Assembly: GCF_900128885.1 (NCBI RefSeq) | Contig: NZ_FQTU01000007.1 | Span: 62,001 to 126,000 of the forward strand | Direction: 5' to 3' | DNA: 64,000 bases | Source of the DNA: Alkalibacter saccharofermentans DSM 14828 | GTDB taxonomy: Bacteria > Bacillota > Clostridia > Eubacteriales > Alkalibacteraceae | Shown: one piece after another, positions 1-8,595 of the stretch | Position numbering within the stretch: position 1 is the stretch's first letter | Layout of the letters: every line of letters starts with the position of its first letter | Program-made: the position numbers and the translations under genes | Notes under the pieces: generated by a model | Seen by the model: the letters and a program-made list of their open reading frames with translations, nothing else | Told to the model about the DNA's origin: nothing | Database searches by the model: none

Positions 1-13
1 GGAGGTATTAATC

Positions 14-433
14 ATGGAATTTAAGAAATTTGGCAATAAATACATCATAAGGCTGGATAAAGGCGAGGAAATAATCGCTACGGTAAAATATCTTTGCGAA
101 AAGGAAGGCGTCACACTTGGTTGGATCAATTGTTTTGGAGCAGTCAACAAAGTAGAGCTGGGGCTTTTCAAGACAGAAGAAAAAGAATACAGCGTAAGAA
201 CTCTTGAAGGTGATTTTGAAATAACCAGCCTTATGGGCAATGTTTCAACAAAAGAAGGTGAGGTTTACCTTCATATGCACATAAACCTATCAGATATCGA
301 AAACAAGGCCTATGGAGGCCATCTAAATGCCGCATATGTAAGTGCGACGGTTGAAATGGTGCTAGAAGCTATCGATGGCAGAATAAACAGAAAATTCAGC
401 AAGGAAATCGGCTTGAATTTATTTGATTTCTAG
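14..433 (+). CDS. PPC (DUF296) domain protein
   Basis: A 139-residue protein that consists almost entirely of one PPC/DUF296 domain. This fold occurs in plant AT-hook proteins and in small stand-alone bacterial proteins that often carry a metal-binding His cluster. The region with His-Met-His followed by a Gly-Gly-His is visible in the middle of the protein (about residues 90-105), which fits the bacterial family. The ATG is preceded by a GGAGGT ribosome site at the window edge. Bacterial members are usually called DNA-binding, but this is little tested. The upstream gene is outside the window and no downstream partner on this strand follows, so the role is open. Confidence 0.8.
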   Translation: MEFKKFGNKYIIRLDKGEEIIATVKYLCEKEGVTLGWINCFGAVNKVELGLFKTEEKEYSVRTLEGDFEITSLMGNVSTKEGEVYLHMHINLSDIENKAYGGHLNAAYVSATVEMVLEAIDGRINRKFSKEIGLNLFDF

Positions 434-653
434 TAAGAACGAGTCTGTTGGGGAATAATATATTTGCTTTGTTAATTTGAATTCTATAATTACAAATGAA
501 CGCCATATGTTATTATCAATAAAGAAAAGTGCAAGGGCCGAGAAGTGATTCAAAGTATTCTCTAGCTATGGATTTGTCCTATTCTGGGTATCAAAGAAAT
601 TTAGGATAAAACCGCTGAAGTAGCAGCGCGACTAAAAAGTTAAATCTCAAAGT

Positions 654-715
654 AAAAAAGAGAACCCATCAAGACCAAGAGGCCTTTTCAAAGCCTTGAA
701 TCTTGTAAGTTCTCT
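654..715 (-). terminator. Intrinsic terminator of the GntR-family gene
   Basis: Read on the minus strand, AGAGAAC (709-715) pairs with GTTCTCT (659-665), with further pairing inside (CAAGA/TCTTG and GCC/GGC), and a run of T follows. It lies 50 bases beyond the stop of the minus-strand regulator. The rest of the 434-765 gap shows no gene. Confidence 0.7.
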
Positions 716-765
716 ATATTGTTAGTTATTTGAGGGATAATCAGTTGTTTGACGATAGTCCTTGT

Positions 766-1872
766 TCATTTACTGATATCTTTTACGGTCTTTCGAAAAA
801 TCAGATTAACAGGAACATTTATTATCAGTCCCGTATTGTATAAGTCGTATGGGCCGTGAACCGCGCTCTCTATGGCTATCTTTGCCATAGTAGAAATTTT
901 TGTATCAACTGTCGTTAAATCCGGCTCGGTGTACTTAAGCTGTTCCATGTTGTCAAATCCCACGATGCTTACATCATCGGGTATAGACATTCCCAACTCT
1001 CGTATTGCTTTTATCGCTCCTATGGCCATCATGTCGTTGAAAATAAAAAGTGCCGTGGGTTTTTCTCCATCTTTTTTTCCTTCGAAAATTTCCTTGGCAC
1101 AGTTAAAGCCGCTTTGGTATTCCCAATTGCCAATCGCAATATTGCTTCTTTCCAGTATCAATCCAAAATCATAAACGGCTTTTAAGCAGCCTGTCAATTT
1201 TTCATTAGAAGTGTAATAACTTTCAGGTCCGGTTATAACGCCTATGTTCTTGTGTCCCATGCTGTAAAGGTGCTTCATCACGTTATATGCACCTCCCACG
1301 TTGTCATAAGTCAATGTAGGCAAGCCAAGGTGGTGTTCGTTTAAAATAATGGCAGGGATATTCATTTTTCGCGCCATTTCTATGTACTTGCTGTCTATGT
1401 TGGAAACAAAGATTATGGATAGATAATTTTGGCTTTTAAGGACTTCTGCCATATTTGTCGATGCATTAATTGTTGTGTAAATTACCTGGCAATCGTTGTT
1501 TTTTCCTTCTATCTCAAGGTAGTAAAAAAGTTCAGCGTAATACGGCTGCATTATTTTTTTGCTATTCTTTTCATCATCGGATATGAATATGCCGATGATG
1601 TTTCCTTTACTGTTTGAGTTTACCGGGTTAATCTCGTTATCATTGATGTCGTTTTCGAATACGACCTTTGTGCCTACTCCTGCCTTTTTCTCAACCAGGC
1701 CGTCTTTGACCAATATCTCCAGTGCTTTTCGAACGGTCGTGCGTTCCACCTGAAAACGAAGGGATATCTCTCTTTCCGAGGGAAGAAGGGAGTTGGAAGG
1801 ATACCTTCCCTCGAGAATTTCTTTTTTAAGCGTTGAGTAGACCAGATCGTACAAGTATTTGACGTTTTCCAT
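766..1872 (-). CDS. GntR-type HTH / LacI-type sensor transcriptional regulator
   Basis: A 368-residue regulator with an N-terminal GntR winged helix (about residues 5-75, containing LPSEREISLRF and the recognition stretch VERTTVRKALEIL). It is joined to a C-terminal periplasmic-binding-protein-like sensor (about 90-360, with VGFDNMEQL near the end). This architecture is that of AraR, in which a sugar or sugar derivative releases the repressor from DNA. The gene is transcribed away from the TctCBA/sugar-acid operon, so it is the natural local regulator of that operon. The effector is unknown. Near-palindromic ACATGT sites around its own promoter and the operon promoter are likely targets. Confidence 0.85.
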   Translation of the reverse strand: MENVKYLYDLVYSTLKKEILEGRYPSNSLLPSEREISLRFQVERTTVRKALEILVKDGLVEKKAGVGTKVVFENDINDNEINPVNSNSKGNIIGIFISDDEKNSKKIMQPYYAELFYYLEIEGKNNDCQVIYTTINASTNMAEVLKSQNYLSIIFVSNIDSKYIEMARKMNIPAIILNEHHLGLPTLTYDNVGGAYNVMKHLYSMGHKNIGVITGPESYYTSNEKLTGCLKAVYDFGLILERSNIAIGNWEYQSGFNCAKEIFEGKKDGEKPTALFIFNDMMAIGAIKAIRELGMSIPDDVSIVGFDNMEQLKYTEPDLTTVDTKISTMAKIAIESAVHGPYDLYNTGLIINVPVNLIFRKTVKDISK

Positions 1873-1897
1873 ATATGTTCCTCCTGTATAGGTATTT

Positions 1898-1911
1898 AAC
1901 TACATGTTAGT
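1898..1911. promoter_or_regulatory. Putative regulator operator, site 1
   Basis: AACTACATGTTAGT, close to a palindrome around ACATGT. It lies between the GntR-type gene and its promoter, about 40 bases downstream of the predicted start of transcription. The same word recurs at 1991-2004. Assignment to the adjacent regulator is inference. Confidence 0.5.
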
Positions 1912-1954
1912 CTAGCGTGGTGCGTTTTTTACTATGAATTATTGCTATATCTCT

Positions 1955-1982
1955 ATTATACACAAAAATAAATATAAATCAA
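1955..1982 (-). promoter_or_regulatory. Sigma-A promoter of the GntR-family gene
   Basis: On the minus strand, TTGATT (1977-1982), a 16-base spacer and TATAAT (1955-1960). It drives the regulator and is flanked by the two ACATGT operator-like sites, which suggests autoregulation. Confidence 0.55.
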
Positions 1983-1990
1983 TAGAAAAA

Positions 1991-2004
1991 AACTACATGT
2001 TGGT
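1991..2004. promoter_or_regulatory. Putative regulator operator, site 2
   Basis: AACTACATGTTGGT, identical to site 1 in 13 of 14 positions. It sits just upstream of the regulator's -35 box in the divergent region. Confidence 0.5.
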
Positions 2005-2076
2005 TTTTGTGGGACATATATGCGAAAGCCTTGTATATCAACGGAATTGGGTTAAATTCAAATAAAAATAAAAATG

Positions 2077-2105
2077 TTGAAATAACAATGCCTGTGTGTT
2101 AATAT
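2077..2105 (+). promoter_or_regulatory. Candidate promoter of the TctCBA/sugar-acid operon
   Basis: TTGAAA (2077-2082), 17-base spacer, TAATAT (2100-2105). A third, weaker ACATGT site (AACATGTATCTT, 2126-2137, inverted relative to the other two) lies just after the predicted start of transcription, where a repressor would block. The remaining leader to 2297 contains a GC-richer patch (about 2190-2222) of unknown meaning. Confidence 0.4.
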
Positions 2106-2297
2106 TAATTCAACGATATGTATGCAACATGTATCTTTAAAGGCGGTAAAAACATAGAATGGCAACAAAAGAGGGCTAAAAAAACCTACAGGTTGAACCA
2201 CCTGGCCCGTCCTGCCACCCGGGATAATTTAATGTCTCGACAAAATTTATCGCTGATTGAAGATCGTGTGCAATAAAAGTATTAGGGAGGATATGTA

Positions 2298-3272
2298 ATG
2301 AAAAAAGGGAAAAGAAGGTTTTTGAAGTTGTTTGCATTTGTAGCGGTATTGGCGCTGATGACATCGTTTGCAGGATGTCAAAGCGAGGATGAGTTTCCGA
2401 GTAAGCAGATATCATTGGTAATTCAGGCAGCACCAGGTGGAGAATCGGATATGACAGGCAGGTTGGTAGGCCAGACGATGGAAAAAGAGCTTGGGGTGCC
2501 TGTAGTCGCATCAAATAGAACCGGAGCTGCCGGAGCTGTGGCGTTCCAATATGTTAAATCACAAGCTGCTGATGGTTATACTATTGGTATTTGCCCTGCT
2601 GAAATAGCAATGGTGCAAGCTTTGGGTCTGTCGGAGATAGTTCCTGACGATATGGACTTCTTAGGTGGCGCAGCAGAAACATCGTCATCTTTGATTGTTA
2701 GCGCAAATGCACCTTACGACACTCTTGAAGAGTTTGTAGAATATGCAAAAGCAAATCCAGGTCAACTGAAAAGCGGAACAGCTGGAGCGGGTTCGACTCT
2801 TCATATAGCAAGCGCATTATTGGAAAGAGCGGCGGATATAAGCTTTAACTATGTTCCTTATGATGGAAGCTCTGAAGCGATAACCGCTCTTATGGGTGGT
2901 CACGTTGATATTGTAACTATAGGAGTATTGGCTGCTAAAGCTGGTGTTGATTCTGGAGACTTGAAAATCCTTGCCATTCTTGGAGAAGAAAGAGTAGAGC
3001 AGTATCCAGACGTACCAACAGCACAAGAAGCCGGTGTAGACTGCGTTTACACTACATGGGTAGGCCTTTATGCTCCATCAGGATTGGATGCTGATGTTAA
3101 AGCTACGTTAGAAGCTGCGGTTAAAGCCGGTGTAGAAGGAGAACCTTACCAAAACTTCGCAAAAGAAAGAGGACTTACCATAAGATACAGAACAGCTGCA
3201 GAGTTTACTCAGTTCGTTAACGAAAATTATGAAATGTACTCTGAATTGATACCAACCCTTAACTTGAATTGA
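2298..3272 (+). CDS. tctC: Tripartite tricarboxylate transporter substrate-binding lipoprotein (TctC/Bug family)
   Basis: A 324-residue secreted lipoprotein with a basic start, a hydrophobic stretch and a lipobox ending at Cys27 (FAGC). The mature part is a Bug/TctC binding domain: QISLVIQAAPGGESD near the start, then SGTAGAGSTLHIA and YVPYDGSSEAITALMGGHVD in the middle, as usual for the family. It captures a carboxylate outside the membrane and hands it to TctAB. It is the first gene of the operon, followed by tctB and tctA. Neighbouring 2-keto-3-deoxy-sugar-acid enzymes suggest a sugar-acid ligand rather than citrate. RBS GGGAGG lies upstream. Confidence 0.92.
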   Translation: MKKGKRRFLKLFAFVAVLALMTSFAGCQSEDEFPSKQISLVIQAAPGGESDMTGRLVGQTMEKELGVPVVASNRTGAAGAVAFQYVKSQAADGYTIGICPAEIAMVQALGLSEIVPDDMDFLGGAAETSSSLIVSANAPYDTLEEFVEYAKANPGQLKSGTAGAGSTLHIASALLERAADISFNYVPYDGSSEAITALMGGHVDIVTIGVLAAKAGVDSGDLKILAILGEERVEQYPDVPTAQEAGVDCVYTTWVGLYAPSGLDADVKATLEAAVKAGVEGEPYQNFAKERGLTIRYRTAAEFTQFVNENYEMYSELIPTLNLN

Positions 3273-3284
3273 TAGCACATCAGT

Positions 3285-3312
3285 TTCGGCCGATGGGGGA
3301 CCGTCGGCCGAA
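3285..3312 (+). terminator. Stem-loop between tctC and tctB
   Basis: Perfect 9-bp stem TTCGGCCGA/TCGGCCGAA with a 10-base loop, followed by only four T. It probably acts as a leaky terminator or 3'-end stabiliser that gives more binding protein than membrane subunits. Confidence 0.55.
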
Positions 3313-3340
3313 TTTTAAAAAAGGAAGTGGAGTGTGTAAA

Positions 3341-3787
3341 ATGTTAAAAAGATTGCTGAATGCGGATGCTATTTTTGCAAGTATAGTTTTAGCTATCAGT
3401 GTAGGATTTTATATAATGTCTCTGTCGTTTACAAGGGAGACTGTGGGTGGAAATGTAAATGAGGGGTTTTTCCCCAGGATGCTGGCAGTCGGCGTTGCTT
3501 TAATGGCTTTGTACATCATCATTGGAAGCATTAAGAACAATGTGCATTATTTTGAGCTTAAAGACGGAAATAAAGATATTTTAAAAACTGTGGGCATCTG
3601 TATGTCTCTGTTCGTACTTTACATAATATCATGGAATCATGTTCACTTTTTGATAAAAACAATCATTTTTTTACTTGCCATGTGTAGAGTGCTTAAGCTC
3701 AAGCTTTTGTTTTCTGTAATATACTCTGTTGTTTTTAGTGTAGGGATATACATGCTTTTTACCCAGGCATTCAGAATTCTTTTGTGA
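3341..3787 (+). CDS. tctB: Tripartite tricarboxylate transporter small membrane subunit (TctB)
   Basis: A 148-residue membrane protein with about four hydrophobic segments, the size and pattern of TctB. The ATG at 3341 is chosen because AAGGAAGTGGAG lies just upstream. An in-frame extension back to 3269 would read through the tctC/tctB hairpin and is unlikely. TctB is the poorly conserved small partner of TctA, so the call rests partly on its place between tctC and tctA. Confidence 0.85.
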   Translation: MLKRLLNADAIFASIVLAISVGFYIMSLSFTRETVGGNVNEGFFPRMLAVGVALMALYIIIGSIKNNVHYFELKDGNKDILKTVGICMSLFVLYIISWNHVHFLIKTIIFLLAMCRVLKLKLLFSVIYSVVFSVGIYMLFTQAFRILL

Positions 3788-3799
3788 GGAGGCGAAGTT

Positions 3800-5287
3800 A
3801 TGGAATGGATTGAATCATTAATAGGTGTTTTTTCGCCATCCGTATTGATTTTCTTGATACTGGGCGTTTTAGCGGGATATGTCATCGGCGTTTTGCCGGG
3901 CTTGTCCGCGACAATGGCGGTAGCCATACTTACTCCGGTTACGTTTTGGCTAAGGCCGGATCAAGGTTTTGCAATGCTGATAGGAGTATTTAACTCCGCG
4001 ATATTCGCAGGAGGCATATCGGCGGTACTTATAAACACACCGGGAACTCCGGCATCGATAGCAAGCACCTTTGACGGCTATGCAATGACCCAAAAGGGGC
4101 AACCGGGCTTGGCCCTTGGACTCAATACGATTTTCTCTTGTATTGGCGGATGGTTTGGAACATTGGTTCTTGCCTTGGCTGCATTTCCTTTAGCCAGATT
4201 TGCCTTGAAGTTTGGCCCTACCGAATACTTTGCAATAGCGATATTTGGACTGGCCATGATGGTAAGCGTCTCAGGGAAGTCGATAATAAAGGGATTGATG
4301 ATAGGGTATCTAGGTCTTCTTTTATCCACAGTTGGAGCAGATCCAATGTTTTCAACACCCCGATTCACATTGGGTGTTACAGAGTTGTTCGACGGGATTT
4401 CGTTTATTCCGGTTATGATAGGGTTGTTTGGATTAGGTGAAATCTGGACCCAGATGTATGATGGGGCTAATCTGGAAAAAGTTGAAAGAATAACATGTCT
4501 TGGAAGGATCTTTCCCACATGGAAAGAGTTCAAAGCCTGCATGCCCGGGTCTGTAATAGCATCGATAATTTCGGTTTTTGTCGGCATAATACCTGGAGCC
4601 GGTGGAGATATCAGCGGAATAATCAGCTGGGATCAGGCCAAGAGAATTTCAAAAAAACCTGAAGAGTTTGGCAAGGGTTCAGTAGAAGGTGTAGCTGTAA
4701 CCTCTCTTTCAAACAATGCGGCTCTTGGAGGCGCGCTGATTACGATGATGACGCTAGGAGTTCCTGGAGAAGCAGTATCTGCAGTTCTGATTGGTGCATT
4801 GATGATGTACGGAATGGATCCGGGACCATCCTTGTTTTCAGAAAATGCCGCATTTGTCCATACTTTCATAATGTTGATGATGGTAGCTTACGTATTGATA
4901 ATGATCATCGGGTTGTTGTCGGCTAAGCATTGCAACATCATTTTAAATGTAAAAAAAGAGCTTATCTGGATGACTGTTATAGTATTTTGTGTTGTAGGCG
5001 CGTTTTCGATGAACTCTTCATATATTGATGTGGTGATAATGGCCATAAGCGGTTTTGCAGGATTCTTCTTCAGAAAGATGAACTATCCACTAGGTCCGAT
5101 AATACTTGGATTGCTTCTTGGAAATATGGCGGAGAGCAACTTTAGAAGGTCGATGGCCATGTTCAACGGTTCATATACAGCGTTTTTTACAAACCCGATA
5201 TCTGCAGTTTTGCTGACATTGGCTGCATTGGCTATAGTGGTTCCGTTGATCAAGCATATATTCAAAAAAAGAGAAAACTACATATAA
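3800..5287 (+). CDS. tctA: Tripartite tricarboxylate transporter large permease (TctA)
   Basis: A 495-residue polytopic membrane protein with the hallmarks of TctA: GYVIGVLPGLSATMAVAIL near the start, NTPGTPASIASTFDGY at about residues 75-95, and the second repeat GIIPGAGGDISGIISWDQAKR at about 260-280. It forms the secondary-active channel driven by an ion gradient. The GAGG RBS precedes the ATG and the gene starts 12 bases after tctB. Confidence 0.95.
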   Translation: MEWIESLIGVFSPSVLIFLILGVLAGYVIGVLPGLSATMAVAILTPVTFWLRPDQGFAMLIGVFNSAIFAGGISAVLINTPGTPASIASTFDGYAMTQKGQPGLALGLNTIFSCIGGWFGTLVLALAAFPLARFALKFGPTEYFAIAIFGLAMMVSVSGKSIIKGLMIGYLGLLLSTVGADPMFSTPRFTLGVTELFDGISFIPVMIGLFGLGEIWTQMYDGANLEKVERITCLGRIFPTWKEFKACMPGSVIASIISVFVGIIPGAGGDISGIISWDQAKRISKKPEEFGKGSVEGVAVTSLSNNAALGGALITMMTLGVPGEAVSAVLIGALMMYGMDPGPSLFSENAAFVHTFIMLMMVAYVLIMIIGLLSAKHCNIILNVKKELIWMTVIVFCVVGAFSMNSSYIDVVIMAISGFAGFFFRKMNYPLGPIILGLLLGNMAESNFRRSMAMFNGSYTAFFTNPISAVLLTLAALAIVVPLIKHIFKKRENYI

Positions 5288-5305
5288 GCAAGAGGAGGAG
5301 TAGAT

Positions 5306-5731
5306 TTGGAGAATTGTTTTTACTGCGAAAAATCAGACAAGCTGAATGAATTGATGGTCAAGGTAATTGATCTTGCTTACTCAGATGTCTACCTGATAAG
5401 AAATCAGAATTTTCCAGGCAGATGCGTAGTAGCTTACAAAGATCACAAGAGAGAACTCTTTGAGCTTGAAAAACAAGAGTTGATTGGCTTTACTGAGGAA
5501 GTGTCGCTGGTAACAAAGGTAATAAACGATATGTTTAAAGCGGATAAAATGAACTACGGGATATACGGAGACGGAGTTCCGCATCTTCATTATCACATTG
5601 TACCCAAGAAAAAAGACGAGTATTGTTGGGGAGCGCCCTTCAGTTTGACCGGTAATGATAATTACTTAGAGGAAACCGAGCTTCAGGATAGAGCGGCGAA
5701 AATCAGAAGTGAAATTCAAAAGGGTAGATGA
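5306..5731 (+). CDS. HIT family protein
   Basis: A 141-residue histidine-triad protein. The catalytic triad is HLHYH (His93, His95, His97), and an N-terminal Cys-x-x-Cys (FYCEKS) is typical of bacterial HIT proteins. It starts with TTG after a strong AGGAGGAG site. HIT proteins hydrolyse or transfer nucleotides (AMP-lysine, dinucleoside polyphosphates, sugar nucleotides). Its position inside a sugar-acid operon, with its stop overlapping the aldolase start (ATGA), is unusual. Its substrate here is unknown, and a role in nucleotide-sugar or adenylated-intermediate turnover is only a guess. Confidence 0.88.
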   Translation: MENCFYCEKSDKLNELMVKVIDLAYSDVYLIRNQNFPGRCVVAYKDHKRELFELEKQELIGFTEEVSLVTKVINDMFKADKMNYGIYGDGVPHLHYHIVPKKKDEYCWGAPFSLTGNDNYLEETELQDRAAKIRSEIQKGR

Positions 5732-6381
5732 AAATGAAAAAGACTATAGAACAATTGTACGAACACAAGATCATCGCAATAATCAGGGGAGTGAAACTTA
5801 CTCAGATGGCCTCTTTGGCAGATGCATTGCTAAAAGGCGGTATTTGCTGCATGGAAGTTACATTCGACAATTGCAGCGAAAGAGGTCAGCAAGAAACACT
5901 GGAAAGTATCCACATATTGAAAAGAACATTCGATTCGCAAGTAGTGCTTGGTGCAGGGACTGTTCTAACGGAAAAACAAGTTTGTGATGCCCAAAACGCT
6001 GGAGCCTCTTTCATAATATCTCCCAATGTATCTAAGGAAGTAATAACAAAAACAAAAGAGCTTGGAATGGTCTCTATACCTGGAGCGATGACTCCCAGTG
6101 AAGTAGTGGCGGCGCATGGATTTGGTGCAGACATAGTCAAGCTTTTTCCTGCGGGCATGTTTGGAGTATCTTATCTAAAAGCAGTAAGAGGGCCCTTAAG
6201 GCACATACCTATGATGGCGGTGGGAGGAATAAATCCTGATAATATAGCTGAGTTTCTGGAAGCAGGAGCTTGTGGTGTCGGCATCGGAGGCAACTTGGTG
6301 AATCTTAAATATATTAAAGACGACAGATATGACTTGATTAGCGCTGAAGCAAAAAGATTTTCAGATGCTATAAAAATATAA
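5728..6381 (+). CDS. eda: Bifunctional KDPG/KHG aldolase family protein
   Basis: A 217-residue class I aldolase of the KDPG/KHG family, which cleaves 2-keto-3-deoxy-6-phosphosugar acids to pyruvate and glyceraldehyde 3-phosphate. The Schiff-base lysine is Lys138 in DIVKLFPAG, and the acid/base Glu43 is in MEVTFDN. The phosphate-binding region GGINPDNIAEF and GIGGNLV is present. It starts at an ATGA overlap with the HIT gene (a second ATG lies 6 bases later). With the kinase downstream it completes a two-step route from a 2-keto-3-deoxy sugar acid to central metabolism. KDPG and KDPGal specificity cannot be separated by eye. Confidence 0.92.
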   Translation: MKMKKTIEQLYEHKIIAIIRGVKLTQMASLADALLKGGICCMEVTFDNCSERGQQETLESIHILKRTFDSQVVLGAGTVLTEKQVCDAQNAGASFIISPNVSKEVITKTKELGMVSIPGAMTPSEVVAAHGFGADIVKLFPAGMFGVSYLKAVRGPLRHIPMMAVGGINPDNIAEFLEAGACGVGIGGNLVNLKYIKDDRYDLISAEAKRFSDAIKI

Positions 6382-6400
6382 AATATAAGGAGCAGTTATA

Positions 6401-7546
6401 ATGATAGATTTTGTTGTGAACAGACAAGTGCTGGTAGGAAAAGATACAATTGACGAAATTGGTGGAATACTGAAATGGAATGAAAAAAAGAAGGTTTTGT
6501 TGGTTGTGTATAACCAAAATGCGGATTGTGTTAAAAAAATAATCGACTCAATCGTAAAAAGCGGCATGGAGTATTCCATCTATGACAAAATTCAGGCAGA
6601 ACCTGATCTGGAAGTCATAGATAACGGCGTTGCATTATGCCTGGAAGAAAACTGCGACAGCGTAGTTGCTGTCGGAGGTGGAAGCGTGATCGATGCTTCA
6701 AAAACCATAGCGATGATAGCGGCCAACGGTGGAAAGACTATAGATTATCAACTGGGTGGAAAAGAAGTCGAAAAGCTTCCCTTGTTTTATATAGCTGTTC
6801 CAACCACAGCAGGTACTGGTGCCGAAGCTACTAAAGTCAGCGTCATATACAACAAGGAAAAGGGATGGAAAAAAGCGATTTATCACACTTCGATGATAGC
6901 GCAAACAGCAATACTTGATCCAATGACTACTGTGGGATTGCCTCCTAAAGTAACTGTTTTCACCGGGATAGATGCTATTACTCATGCAATTGAATCCTAT
7001 GTTTCTGTTTTCTCAAATGAAGTGTCAAAGATGTACTCGTTGAAGGCGTTAAAATTATTGGCAGACAATATCGTGAAGGTGTATAACGATCCTAATGATA
7101 TACAAGCAAGAGAAAATATGCTTTTAGGAAGCTATTTCGCGGGATGCGCGATATCTGTAGGCACGTGTCTTGCCCATATCGTGGGACAGCCTATGGGTGC
7201 GATACACAAAATTTCTCACGGTGAAGCATGCTCCATATGCTTGATACCTTCCATGGAACTGAACCTTGAATACGCTTTGGAAGAATACGCAGAAATCGCA
7301 AAGGTGCTCGGCGTAAAAGAAGATGGAAAGAAAAACAAAGAGATTGCCTTGGAGGGAATAGAAAAGTTAAGAATTATAGCAAAGGCTATAAATGCTCCCG
7401 AAAAACTTACTGAATATGTATCAAAAGATAAGATAGATGTTGAATATATGCTGGACAACATTCAAGGTTCCATGGGACATATCAAGACCAACCCCCGTCC
7501 TGTAAGCCGTGAGCTTTTCAAAGAACTTATTGAATCAGTCATATAA
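6401..7546 (+). CDS. Iron-containing alcohol dehydrogenase
   Basis: A 381-residue group III (FucO-like) alcohol dehydrogenase. The NAD(P)-binding signature GGGSVIDASK is at residues 92-101. Probable metal ligands are Asp191 and His195 (GIDAITHAIE), His259 (CLAH) and His273 (ISHGEA), spaced almost as in FucO. It would interconvert an alcohol or hydroxyacid and its carbonyl with NAD(P). In this operon it may oxidise or reduce a sugar-acid intermediate. The exact substrate cannot be read. Confidence 0.9.
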   Translation: MIDFVVNRQVLVGKDTIDEIGGILKWNEKKKVLLVVYNQNADCVKKIIDSIVKSGMEYSIYDKIQAEPDLEVIDNGVALCLEENCDSVVAVGGGSVIDASKTIAMIAANGGKTIDYQLGGKEVEKLPLFYIAVPTTAGTGAEATKVSVIYNKEKGWKKAIYHTSMIAQTAILDPMTTVGLPPKVTVFTGIDAITHAIESYVSVFSNEVSKMYSLKALKLLADNIVKVYNDPNDIQARENMLLGSYFAGCAISVGTCLAHIVGQPMGAIHKISHGEACSICLIPSMELNLEYALEEYAEIAKVLGVKEDGKKNKEIALEGIEKLRIIAKAINAPEKLTEYVSKDKIDVEYMLDNIQGSMGHIKTNPRPVSRELFKELIESVI

Positions 7547-7575
7547 TCCAAAGTATCCGGCGAGGAGAGTAAAAA

Positions 7576-8595
7576 ATGAAAAAATATAATATTACCATTG
7601 ATACGGGAACAACCAATACCAGGACTATTTTATGGAATGAAGAAAAAACAATGCTTGCTGTTTCCAATAGCCCGGTAGGAGTAAGAAATACAGCTATTGA
7701 CGGAAATAACCACCAGCTTAAGGCTGCAGTTAAAAGATGCTTGCTGGAGTTGCTGGAGACTGAAAACATAGGCTTTGATGATATCGGTTGGGTAATAGCA
7801 AGCGGTATGATTACATCAAACGTGGGCCTTGTCGAGATTCCGCATTTGGTAGCTCCTGCCGGAATAAAGGACCTTGTAGAGGCAATCGAACCGGTGTTGC
7901 TGGAAGAAATCTGTCCGCTGCCCATATGGTTCATCCCCGGCGTAAAAAATTCGGGAGACAAAATAGATGTTTCAAATTTTGAAGCTATGGATATAATGAG
8001 AGGTGAAGAGGTCGAAAGCTGTGCGATAATCGACGGACTTCACGATAACAACAAGATGCTGCTGGTTTTGCCGGGCTCCCACACCAAATTTGTTGCTGTG
8101 GATGAAAACGGCAATATGACAGGTTGCCTTACTTCTATAGCCGGCGAGCTGATATCGTCAATAACAAACAATACTATCATAGCCGATGCCGTGGGCAGAA
8201 AGTTTGTTCAGGAGGATACATATAACCAGGACATGTTGCTGCTTGGATACGAAACTGCAAAAAAAGTTGGGCTGGGACGTACTTGCTTTTCGGCAAGGAT
8301 CTTAAATCTATTTGCGGCAAGAAGCAATGAAGATATGGCCAACTTCATCCTAGGAGCTGTATTGCAAGATGACGTGGCGGCGATAAAAGCCTCTGATGCA
8401 GTCAAGGCGGATGGAAATACCACAGTTGTAGTTTCGGGCAAGAATCCATTGCAGCAGGCTTTGCTTGACATATTCGAGCATGACAATTCCTTTGCAAAGG
8501 TAGTGTCCTTCACTCCTGAAGGTAACATGCCCTTGTCAGCTGTAGGAGCATACTTGATAGCAGAGCAGAACAAATCGATACGGGAGGTAGTTTAG
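7576..8595 (+). CDS. dgoK: 2-dehydro-3-deoxygalactonokinase family kinase
   Basis: A 339-residue sugar-acid kinase of the DgoK family in the actin/ASKHA fold. The phosphate-1 loop is IDTGTTNTR at residues 8-16, and the family motif VLPGSHTKFV is at about 156-165. It phosphorylates 2-keto-3-deoxygalactonate (or a similar acid) on C6, making the substrate for the aldolase two genes upstream. The final TAG is immediately followed by the ATG of the next gene, so translation is probably coupled. Confidence 0.9.
   Translation: MKKYNITIDTGTTNTRTILWNEEKTMLAVSNSPVGVRNTAIDGNNHQLKAAVKRCLLELLETENIGFDDIGWVIASGMITSNVGLVEIPHLVAPAGIKDLVEAIEPVLLEEICPLPIWFIPGVKNSGDKIDVSNFEAMDIMRGEEVESCAIIDGLHDNNKMLLVLPGSHTKFVAVDENGNMTGCLTSIAGELISSITNNTIIADAVGRKFVQEDTYNQDMLLLGYETAKKVGLGRTCFSARILNLFAARSNEDMANFILGAVLQDDVAAIKASDAVKADGNTTVVVSGKNPLQQALLDIFEHDNSFAKVVSFTPEGNMPLSAVGAYLIAEQNKSIREVV

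Noticed and set aside
2176..2514. Open frame on the minus strand over the tctC start
   Set aside because: It overlaps a well-supported gene, has no family likeness and no ribosome site.
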